From NCBI GenBank assembly GCA_024195265.1, contig JAJLRJ010000005.1:14782473-14846472 (forward strand): 64,000 nt of DNA, given 5' to 3'. The position numbers were made by a program, and so were the translations under genes. This document shows, piece by piece, positions 49,701 to 61,700 of this stretch; the stretch's first letter is position 1, and the number at the start of each line of letters is the position of its first letter. The stretch comes from Dendrophyllia cribrosa (lineage: Eukaryota; Cnidaria; Anthozoa; Scleractinia; Dendrophylliidae). The notes beneath the pieces were generated by a model that was not told where the DNA came from, made no database searches, and saw nothing but the letters and a program-made list of their open reading frames with translations.

Positions 49701-52700
49701 AAACATGTCGACAGCCACAGTAATAAAAATTGACCCTTTCACTCCCAAGAGTGCCAACATCAAAATTCAAGAAAAATTCCAAATTTCATTTTGTAGAATA
49801 TTGAAAAACAAATGGTACCATGCAAAAGTACTGCTGAAGAGGTTTCATATGAATTGTTACACCATATGATTTTGTCCACAGAATTAAAAGTTAGAACTAC
49901 ACTACATGTCTCCATAATTGACTCTGGGAGTGAAAAGGTTAAAGCAAAGCTTTATACTTCGATTATTTCCTACTTTTTACTTGTCATCGAATTCAACAGA
50001 GCTAATTTGTTAGTTGATCTCCTTAGTGTCTGCGCAAAGAAAGTGGAGTACAACTCACTTGTTCTTCTTGACTCCAGCGATGGCATTCAGATCAAATAAC
50101 GGCGCTCGTTCTTCCTCTTTCAACTGTAACAGTTGCATTTCAGGATGCGATAGAAACACGAGCCGGCGTGCCTCAGCATAAGCAGCAACCACAACAGCTA
50201 AGAACACCACACCCATAAGTACAACAGCAACGACTTGGACGACTGGTTCCCAGGAATTGCGGCCCAGAGCAGACGAACACAGGGGGAGGAGGTGCGTAGG
50301 AATTGTCGCTACTAGTGTAAACTCCATGACAGGACCTAAGGTGGTTTTGACTTCCAGTTTGCGAGTTACTCTGGACATTGAAAAGTCTGGTGTAAACCTG
50401 AAATGAAGAAAAAGAGACGAAAAATTATTCCTCAGCAGTGATGAGGACTGATTGTTTTGTGCTGACTATATAAAAAAACGAGGAAAGGCATGTGGCATTT
50501 AAAGTGCCACTATGATAAAAAATATACATTTTCTGTTCTCTTTATATTTTGAAAATATAAGTACTCGTTATTTACCATGCGAAGTTTCAAGTCAAAACTC
50601 GTACTGGAAGTGTCATTATTTTAACTTTACATTTCGAACTCGGCTTGTCGCCATTACTCAATAGGCCATTTCCGAGTTGCCTTTAGCCTCTCTATCAAAG
50701 CGAGGCTAGGTGCGAAACCTTTCATATGAAAATGAGTTTTCATTCACACGCAAATAAAACAGAAATGGCCTATTGAGTTATTTGCAGGTGAATGAAAACT
50801 CATTTTCATATGAAAGGTTTCGCATCTAGCCTCGCTTTGATGGAGAGGCTAAAGGCAACTCGGAAATGGCCTATTCAAAAATGACCGGGACCGACCCTGA
50901 GAGTTGAATCGAGTTGGCCAAAAGATTTTGTGACGTCAATGACTCAACACGTGCCTTTTGGCTTTGTTGTCTGTGTCACGGAGGGAACCGCGTTGAGTCA
51001 TTGACGTCACAAATCAAGTCACGTGTACCAGATTGCAAACCAGTAGAACGTGGGCTCGGATTTATGAACGGAGTAATGGCGGATGGATTTTACGTGATTT
51101 TTGTGGGTTTTCGCCCAGCTATTTCTGGGCGGTGTAAGAATATATCAATCCAATTTATAGCAATTTGCATTTGTCTAAACCAGAAACTTATCACGTCTAT
51201 TATGAGCTTCTGTCTAAACCTATTAGACACATTTGCGTTAAAAAAAGCGGAAAAGAAATACAAAAATTTTCGTCGTAGTGGCACTTTAAAAGCCTTTCTA
51301 TGTTTTTGGCACAGTGTCTGTCCGCCATCATTCGAGGGATTCTTCACAAGATTATGTTCAATTTTGCGATATTCATGTTTGGTTGAAGAACAGTGAGTTG
51401 ATCATTAAAATATTTGTTACAAAAGTCGTCCAAAATGTGACGATTGTTTCAATGACAGACTCATCAAACGATTTTTCTTTAAAAATTAAAATCAAGAATT
51501 ACCGTGTAACATGATTAAATCTTCACTTACGTGATTTCAATTTTCCGTGATGTATTGGGTTTGAGGATAAAAGACTTGCAGTTCATAATTTTGAAGCCAT
51601 ATCCTTCACACTCGTAGCCGTTAATACTAAGTGAGCTGATAAACACCGCCAGCTGACCCGGATTGGTGGCTGTTAATGTCTTCATGACAGACAATGAGGG
51701 CAGCGATCGGGAACGCGGGGCTTCTTCTAATACAGAACAAATACAAAAGGAATTAAAAACATGACATGTCTACGGGCTACACCCAACAAAACAAAACAAA
51801 TGTCAAAGTACACTGCGAGAAGTCCCTTGCTAAACTTATAAGAGCAAAGAACATTGCTTTTGTTATTTGAACGTGTAATGATACAGCTATTTCACTTCAT
51901 ATCATCAGATCAAAACTCCAAGCCTACAAAATAAGGCCACAATGATGCAGGTTTTTATGAAGTTATTATCAAAATCAGCCGTACTTGTACTAAACTAGAA
52001 AAAGACTAGCAAAACAGGGTTTCCACGATTACCATGCAAACTGAAGGACGCAACATTTGTTTCAGAAACAAAGTTTTTTTCGTTAAGTCAGCTCAACAAT
52101 GATAGCGGAAATAGAGTTTTGCAGGAGGCTAACGAAGCAAAAAATTATAGGAACGGCTAAAAGATCAAACTTACAGCTGACAACATTAAGATAAAAGACG
52201 ACACGCTACTGAAAACATGCAAAGTTTACAGACAACAGTAAAAGGAAGAGATTACAAGTCAGAAGTGAATATGAATAACTTACTGTGACAATCTGACAGC
52301 TGACTTGGCTTAATCTCAAACAGTAAGTTACTGTGGGACCCAGGTCTCTTGCCATTTAGAGTAAACTCTCCCCGGGCTCCTTGTCCCTGCACTACTATTC
52401 CATCTAAAACGGTGAGGTTGTTCCTGGAAACAAAAACACTTAAGAATCAGACTGGTCATATGATAGAGCAGTTTTCAATTGAGTGTCGAAAGTAATTACA
52501 CAATTGTTTTGGTTTTGCATTGCTACGCTTTGTGATTGGCTAAAAAAGCTCGGGGGGCAGGAGCCCGGGGGAATAGAGGGTGTGAGGAGTACGGGAGGCG
52601 GGAGAGGAAGTTCTAAAAGGGCAGAAAGTGGAAGAGAAATGCTAAACGCAGGGTGGGAGCAATACGTAAAAGGGCGGGAGTCGGGAGAAAAAGGTACGGG

Positions 52701-55700
52701 AAGCCGGAGAAAAAGGTACGGGGAGCGGGAGTTTCTGACCCCCCCCCCCCCCCCACAGGATAGAGAATAGAGCCCTACCTAATAAGAACAACAGATGTTT
52801 TAAGTCTTTCATCTTTGGGTTGAAACTGTACAGGTATCTTGACAGTGGAGCGTGGCTTGAGCACAGTTACCATTGTACCAGGAGCAGGGGTTACTCTGTT
52901 GCCCAATACGGATGATAACAAACTTGAAGAATCACCCTAAAAAACAAACAATGCAGAAAGGTCAAATGATCTTAAAGGAAATCGCTGTGATCTATGAATT
53001 TTATGATAAGGTAAGAGAATTTTCAAGTGGAAGACCACTTGCCTTACTTTCATGAAATTAAAGAAACTGTATGTGACATGACATAACAGTAATATCAAGG
53101 AAAGCTACATGTAAGAAAACGTTATCCATACACCGAATGCAAATATGGCTGCCAACAATTTTTTGTTTGGACAGGTTCTCAAGAAAAGAAAAGCAATTAT
53201 AAAGATCAGGGCAAAATAAGTCATTGTGTGCATTTTCAAGGCCATATTCTAATTTTAGGAGAAGTTTTAGGCAATCAAATTTTGGGAAAAACATGAAAGC
53301 GAGGCTAGTCAGGATAGAATGTTTTTTCTCATACAAATGCTTAAAATTTCAGTGACCCATAACTTTGCAACCGTTAAACCAAAAACACTCAAACTTTGCA
53401 AGATGATACACTTAACAGCACTTGTTTATGTGATATCATTAATTTCCCTGAAAACCTGTCCGAACGACAAATTGCCCGATGGCCATATTTGCATTCGGTG
53501 TATGAACTAAGGTATATTTAGCTTGCAGTCTTCAAACCTATGTGTTCCAGCGAGAAGACAAGTGGTGCTCAAGGTTCAGACTGTACAGTATACTGCCCGA
53601 CAAGGATCAGTTTCCTAATTATATCACATTGTAATGTACCTTATCTGTGGGAATTGAAAAAGTACTTTCATCTGGATCAAATCCATAAGCTTCTGTATCA
53701 AATCTGAGGGGAAAAAAACATCAATTAAAATCTATTATAAAATGCTCAAGGAAATGCGCGCGCTATGATTGGTCAAACCAAGTTCATTATAACTCGATAA
53801 AGCACGCGCGTGATGTAAGATTCATTAAAACCGTTTCATTTTATAAAAGAAATAAAAAAACTTGTTCCTCGTGCATTGTTGAGTTATATAAGCACTTGGG
53901 AATTTTTAATAACACTCGAGAAGTGCGAAAAGCACTCGCCTTCGGCTCGTGCTTTTCTGCACTTCTCTCGTGTTCTTAAAAATCCCCGCGTGCTTATATA
54001 ACTCAATAATGTACTCGGCGCGTTTTTTATTTCTTTAGTAAACCTGTAGCCCCCCAAAAAATCTTTTTTGAGAAGCATGAAATGTTCATCATGTCACGAG
54101 CGTGGGACAAAGATCATCATCTGAGTTCCAAACAGGAATGGAACCTATGACCCTCTGCACACTGGTCTTTGTCCCATGTTCATGAACTTTTTTATTTAGT
54201 ATTTTGCAAAAGACATCTACAAAGTAACATAACTACATAAATTGTTATCATTGTGATACCTCTGTGCACCACATTAATTAACAAAGCCTTACCTCTCAGC
54301 TAACAAATCAAACACACACCATCTTCTCCTACTGAAGGTGCTCCCCACATGTCCTCTCCCTTGCCCCCCCCCCCCCCCCCCCCCCCAACAAATCAAACAC
54401 ACACCATCTTCTTCTAGGTGCTTCCATGTCCTCCCCCTTGCCACCCCCCCCCCCCCCCCCCCTCCCTCCCTAAATTAATTAACCACGCCTTACCTATCAG
54501 CTAGCAAATCAAACACACACCATCTACTTCTAGGTGCTCCCCCATGTTCTCCATCCTGCCCCCCCCCCCCCCCCCCCCATTAATTAACCAAGCCTTACCT
54601 ATCAGCTAACAAATCCCACACTCCCTGTGGATATAAAGAGAAGGGAACAATCTGAGCAATGACAGGGACGTCTGCAGGATTCTCCAGCGTGAAGAACTTA
54701 GTAGAAAAGTTGCCAAGATGAGTGAGAGGAAACTTGACAGGTTTATCAGATGAAAATGATGGCCATGAAAGGCTTGCTTGTGCTGGGATTTGAAATCCTT
54801 TAACTACATCTGTGTCTATTATAAATGATATATTTAATCTGAAAAGAAGACCAAGAAGCAATATTAGAAAGTGAAAAACCACATCCTAACTGAATGTATT
54901 CCATAATGTAGTTCAGATAATTGCATTTATTATTTTGTTTTTGGACGTGTGATGTGGTGAACAAGCATGGAAAAATGTCTGTTTGAATGGATGGTTGGAT
55001 TGTTAACTTGTCTCCAAAATATCTCCTACCTTTCAGGAACATTGTAAATTTCAGCCTTGCCAAACAAGTGCATTTTTAAACTCTGTCCAGAGGTCTGTAT
55101 TATAGAGGTTTCCGAAATAAAGAGCTGTCCATAATAGAGAGGTGTCCGTATTATAAAGGTTTCTGTAATAGAGAGGTGTCCGTATTATGGATGTGTCCGT
55201 ATGTAAGGAGAGGTTCGACTGTACATGTATCAGGAATAAGTGCTTTGGGACCAAGAGAGCTGTTTGTAATAGAGAGGTGTCCGTATTATGGATGTGTCCG
55301 TATGTAAGGAGAGGTTCGACTGTACATGTATCAGGAATAAGTGCTTTGGGACCAAGAGAGCTGTTTGTAATAGAGAGGTGTCTGTATTGTGGATGTGTTT
55401 GTATGTAAGGAGAGGTTTGACTGTACATGTATCAGGAATAAGTGCTTTGGGACCAAGAGAGCTGTCTGTAATAGAGAGGTGTCTGTATTATGGATGTGTC
55501 TGTATGTAAGGAGAGGTTCGACTGTACATGTATCAGGAATAAATGCTTCTTTTTTAATATTCTTGTTTATTATTTGTCGATCACTTACTTATTCTTTCCT
55601 GCACGTTCTAAGGAAGAGAACATTTTCTGATTTTTTTCCATAAACTGACCATCTATTTCTCCAATATTGGGAGGCAAGGAAAAACTTGACAACCACTTCT

Positions 55701-58700
55701 CCCCTGCAAACACAATCAATTAAGTTCCTTATTCTGAATCTTCCTTCTTTTTATTAATATTTTTATTAGTTTATTTCTTTGCCCTAATGACCCAACTGCA
55801 AGAGACATAGTAAATTATTTTACTAGTCACAGGAGAAGCCTGCAATCCATCACAAAGTCAAATATGAAACAAGTCCTGTCTGAGCAAATGCAGTTAACCA
55901 GTATTTTTCTTTGGTAGTGTTAATAAAAATTCAAATAATAATTTTGTACAATGCTATTCTAACTTTTAAAGGGGCAGTATCACGAGGTCGAAACTTGAAA
56001 ACGTCGGCCCAGTTTTCAAGTTTGATTCCGCAAATTCAAAAAGGCCGTCGAGAAGTGGAGGTATTTGTTGAATCAAAAAATCCGTTTTGATAGCCGGAAG
56101 AAAGAAAAAAAATCACTTTTAACAGTGATATGTCCAAAATTCCGGTGCAAGAATAGTGAACAGTGCCGCGCGTGGAACCTCGTGATACTGCCTCTTTAAG
56201 GGTATGTACAGTGTATGTTTACACTAGAGCAAAAGTATTTGGATTCGTAAATGTGATCAAATTTGTCACATACAGAGTATTTAATTGATAAGCAGTATAC
56301 CTCTTACATGGTATTTAGATTCCTTAATAGTTTACATTGCACTACAAATCCAGAGATGGTAGTTGTATTGCAAAGCAATCATCCACCAAATTGTGACATA
56401 TGACAGCTACCGAGCTAGTAAAAATGTTTTCATTCAAACTCTTATGAATATAATATACATTATGGAAGGGTTTATGTAGAGACCAAATTCCACTTGTGCA
56501 AATGACAGAGGACAAACTTAACTATTCATACCTTCCTCTATCCCTGTATAGCAGTGATTTTTACAGCCTTTCATTGGATTATAAAATAATTGTCCAACCT
56601 ACAGTTGAAAAAGAAAAACAAACAAAATTAATTAATTATTTCTGACTGGTTGGGCTTCACAGCTCAACAGTGAGCACAAAATAATCATCATTTAAAAAAG
56701 AAACCAAACACCTTTTATAATGACTACGGGCAGTTTCTTTTGTACCCCATGGATAGCTGAGTGGGAAAAGACAGGAATGCAGATGGAAACTTGAGGTGTC
56801 GGTGATGAGGAAAAAAAAAATTTCTTGGTAGGTAATGCTCACATGCATTCATATGTATTGCCTCTCATTTGACTAACCCTGAAAGCAAAGAGGGACTACT
56901 GTAGGGGTAGGAGATGGGGTCTCAAAATATTAGGCAATATAGTAAAATTGTGTCTTAATTCCCCCCCCCCCCACCCCAACACAGCAGAAGGACTACTTTG
57001 GGATTTGGGGGTAGTGGTGGCTTTCCTCATTGGTTCCCACTCCTCTGTCCTGCCCCACACTACTCTAGCCGGGTGTTTTTAACATGAGCATCTGGCTAGA
57101 GCTGTAGGGCAATCTCATCCCAATGTTAATGACTTGCATTGTATTGTCACCATTTTAGGTGCCATGGCAACTAAAATTTTAGCACTGGCAACCTGATTCA
57201 AAATGATTTGCCAAACTGATAGCTATTCTCAAGAGTCGGTCACCAAATGACCACTAATAAAAGTAAAAAATTAACTTGGAAAGTTGTGTTGCATTGCATT
57301 CAACACTACAAAAACTTCAAATCATGCATCATTGATTGGCTTGCTGCATGGTTCACCAAGATATCTGGCCATAAAGTTTCGTTAAAAGGCATGTCGAAAA
57401 TTGCTGGTGAAAAGTAATAATTTGCCACCTGAAGTTGGCATTAATAGCTACATGTATATCCCTGTGTACATTAAAATAAAACAGCACTAGGGGTACATTT
57501 CATGACCTTTGTATAGAGCACAAACCTGGACTTGCTGATTTGGAAGTAATTGCATCTCAGAACTCATAGGTTCAAATGAAAATTTATCATCAAAAGGATA
57601 AGGTTTGACTGACACAAGCTTGAGTGTATTGGAAAAAGAACTAAGCAGTGTAAGGTTATGGTTTACAATCTGACCCTGAAAAAAAAAAAAAAAAAAAAAC
57701 AACACATTATTACCTTTAAGATGTTGTTCCAGAAAATATCCATAACCCCTCCCACAGAAGGATTTTGGTTTTGACTTCTCCCCCACCCCACCCCTCTGGA
57801 AATTCCAATTTGGCTTCATACTTTCCTTTAAAAACTTTGGCCTTTGAGACCCACCCCCCTCCCCCCCCCCCCTTTCAGAATTTCCAGTAACCTTCCATGG
57901 GAAAGATATGGATATTTTATGGAAACACACTACAGTATGTGTGCCAACAAGGCTGAACTAAGCATATACTGTAACATAATATTAGTATAAACCTAATATT
58001 TTATTTGCAGCTTTTTGTTTAAACAACCAAAATGTCGGCAGGTCACATAATTAATTTATAACTTACAGTAGATGGAAGAATTTGTATATTTTTTTATTGG
58101 ATCACTTACTTATAAATGCCTTTCAAATTAACATGCAAACTCTTTAGTTCAAGCCCCAGCTAACGTTCACATTTTACACTGTCAGTAATCATAAAAATGT
58201 ACTGTGGCCACAAGCATTGGACCCCTGAAAACTGACAAAAGGGATCGAAACCCACCAATGACAATCCACAAACATGACCTTTTGACCCCTTTAAGTTAAG
58301 CATCCTTATTTCCTAAGACGTCTGCTATGATATAAAAGTTGCGCAGGTGAAACTTCAGAGTTGAACTTCAGAGTTTGTGAGTTATTGAAAACCACAATAA
58401 ATTCACCTTTACATTAGCTGTAAACATTTGGCAACTCCGAGCTCTGGTTGTTTTTGCACTAGTATTCTTTTTTATGTTTGCTACTTTAAGAATTTGTTCA
58501 CAGGTTAACATCTCCAAAGCGAGGCTTATAGGTTGAAACTAGCTAGTCATACATGTGAATAAGGACTATTAGCAAAGCACTGTGTAACCAGTTAGTAACA
58601 CCTACTGGAAATCCAGGTTGGAAAATTATTGATGATGGAGAGGAAACTATTTTCCCATCCATTGATTTTAAGTGAAGGGGAATATGAAGAGTCTGCAAAA

Positions 58701-61700
58701 CAAAGGCAACAAAAAGTAAGCATCGGCCACAAAAACAATATACTACTGGCTCTTTACATGTTCAGAGGTACAAAAGAAGTATGTTTATTTATTGCTGCTG
58801 GTATATTTAAACTTCACAGTCACTCTTCTTGCTGATTTGTAAGGAGAGAAACTAGTGTTAAATCTTCCAAACGACATGAATCTGGACCAGAACCTTTAAA
58901 AGGTGATTGGAGTGAAGTGAAAACAAAATAATTTTATAAAGTGTACAATGTAAATTACTTCCATCCTTGTAATCATGTACTTTATCCCCAAACAACTTGT
59001 TCTGTATATTGCTGTATAATCTTTTAGTCAAATTTTGTTGCATACATGTATTTGGTGGCATTTGGCAACATAACATCACAGAAGCAATATTAGGTAAGCA
59101 AAATTTTGATATTTGAGCAGGACATTGTAAGCCTTGGTTTTGGCAACACAAAGTAACCAGTGACATTACTACTTCAGATGGGGTGCTAGTCCATAGACCA
59201 ATATCACGCTAGCATGGCAGAAAAATATTTTTTATATTTAGTTTATTTGGAAAAAGAGCCCAACATCAAATTCAGCATATCGATATTAGTAAAACTACAA
59301 AGTTTTGTAAAGATTGCTAGAAAACTGACGAAGATATGAAATTTTGAAACTGAGCATTTTTACAAAGAAATGTATGGTGGACGGGGATAAAATTAGGTAA
59401 AAATTAGGCCAGAGTACTAAGTTTCAAAAGCTCACATCTTCGTCAGTATACGAGCAATCTTTATGAACTTTACAGTTTTACTAATATTGATGTGCTGATT
59501 TTGATACTGGACTGATTTTGATACTGGACTCTTTTCCCCATTAAATTAAATATATTTTCATGCCATGCTAGTGTGATATTGGTGTATTACATGTTGTTTT
59601 TTCAATACCTTGTTAAATTTCCCTAACAATTTATTCACTTGGGCAAAGAGATTAGCGCAGTTTTTAGAGCGCTGGTCTACTAAGTGGGAGGGAAGTTGTG
59701 GGTTCCATCCCCAACCAGACAAACACTCACAGTCTTAAAATAACTGTGGGTGATGGTGGTACCATTGATGTGATATCTGCAAATGCTGAGACCTTCAAGT
59801 GGCTCAGATGATGATGTAGAAATGGCAGTAGTTTGTCTCCAGTAGCAGACATAAAAACAGTATCCCCAAAAGTACTTAATAAACTATTAGTACTTTCATG
59901 CTAAATACATTTATTTGACACTTAAGTAATGGTCCTTGTAAGAAGTAGGCTAGCCTGCGTAGCTGGCGTTTTTTTTTGTTGGCGCGCGCGATAATTCGCG
60001 AGCGGCAAAGCCGCGAGTTTCGAGTCCGTGAGAAACCGCCTGCTCGGTTTCGTGGGCTTTTTGAGTAGCCGCCCCCTTTTGACCTTTTTGACATCTTTTG
60101 GTGGATACAATTACCCAACCAATCACAGGGCGCATCGTAATACGAAACTTCATGTAAATTACGATCGCGCGAAAAATCGTGGCTTACGCTGGCGGGCAAT
60201 AAACAACAAAAATTCCATAAGTTCCTTTGATGGCGAACGGCGATACCCCGAAAAAAACTCTCAAGGGAGGGAGAATCCGAAAAGCGCGAATGATAACTGT
60301 AGATTGTGCTGTTTCCCTTTGAAAATTAAATACGGTGAATTTCAGAAACGCTGTGGCTAAATGCCCCAGCAGTCAGAAATTTTCACAAAATTTTCAATGA
60401 AATGCTCTTTCAAACCTTTTGAGAGTATTCGATGTTCATTTAGAAATGTCAAGCGATTCCCAAAATTATTTTGATTTTCCAGTTGACGAAATATCCAAGC
60501 TTGGGCATACTATAAGATCGCTATGTTCCCGACACTTAGAAAATTTCTGCAGACTGCCGGGTACGGTCTCAAATAGACTAAATGCCCGGCAGTGACAAAT
60601 TTTCATAGAATATTTCGTCAACTAGAAAAGCAAAATAATTTTTGGAAGCGCTTGACATTTCTAAACGAACATCGAATACTCTCAAGAGGTTTGAAAGAGC
60701 CTTTCAGTGAAAATTCTATGAAAATTTCTCACTGCCGGGCATTTAGTCTATTTGAGACCGTGCCCGGCAGCCTGTGCAGAAATTTTCTAAGTGTCGAAAA
60801 CATAGCGATCTTATAGTATGCCCAAGCTTGGATATTTCGTCAACCGGAAAAGCAAAATAATTTTTGGAATCGCTTGACATCTCTAAACGAACATCAAATA
60901 CTCTCAAAAGGTTTGAAAGAGCCTTTCAGTTAAAATTTTGTGAAAATTTCTGACTGCCGGGCATTTAGTCTATTTGAGACGCCACAGCGTTCTTCCATGG
61001 CAAGCACAAACATTGTGAAGATTAAACTCTTCCAAAACCTGTAGGCAAAATGGCCATGACGTCTCTTCCATAAAGTATTTTTTTACGGCTATTTCCTGCT
61101 CTTTCTTAATAAGAACGATTTCTTCTCGTCGAATATTGAGAGATGCTAAAGCTTTGAACAACGCTTCGTCTTGGTTTTCACGTGGCAACTCTAGTCTCCC
61201 TTGGGAGATCGAATAACCATTTGATTGACGTGTTTACGTTTTAGAACCAATCAGAACGGCCCGTACGCCGGCGTACGGACTACTCAAAAAGCCCACGAAA
61301 CCGGGCAGGCGGTTTCTCACGGCTTCGAAACTCGCGGCTTCGCCGCTCACGAATTATCGCGCGCGCCAACAAAAAAAACGCCAGCTACGCAGGCTAGAAG
61401 TAGGCAACCTAACAGCAGGGAATGCAGAAAGGTGTTAATTGTGATATTGTTGAAACCGTCCACCTCATTGGCTAACACATGAAAATCTACCATCACTTAA
61501 CCAGGTAGTGCATTTATTTCTCTCTAGTTTACTAATTGATTCCCTTTTAGTGAAAACTATTCTGAGTTTTAATGCAACCAAAATTCTATGTTGGAAACAT
61601 GGAAAATTAGAAGCCTTTCTTGGCCATTGTTTTGGAGTTTCACGATTGGATGAAATCTTGTAGCACAAAAGAAACATCACTTTAAAATAAAGTTCCAGTA

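Larger units (their letters stand above)
59951..61396. mobile_element. MULE-type element, 9-bp TSD, captured helicase
   Basis: TAGCCTGCGTAGCTGGCG and its complement open inverted repeats of about 130 bases (GGCGCGCGCGATAATTCG, CGAAACCG). GAAGTAGGC is duplicated outside (59942-59950, 61397-61405). Inside are a triplicated inverted block at 60359-60980 and a broken RecQ-like helicase fragment at 61022-61188. The family ends match 23266 and 1507. Confidence 0.92.

Noticed and set aside
48859..49869. Long plus-strand open frames opposite the TMEM131 tail exon
   Set aside because: They are antisense shadows of the large coding exon 48257-49671 and lack domains or splice context.
50055..50059. Reading past the donor at 50058 to extend the TMEM131 exon
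   Set aside because: The frame hits a stop shortly after the GTGAGT donor. Splicing to 49671 continues the conserved frame.
50914..51396. A 160-codon plus-strand frame
   Set aside because: It lies mostly inside the TTAA-flanked element at 50503-51285 and in a TMEM131 intron. No motif was recognised, and it was noted only as part of that element.
55051..55643. Repeated frames with identical CKERFDCTCIRNKCFG segments
   Set aside because: The repetition comes from the 101-base tandem array, not from a cysteine-rich protein family.
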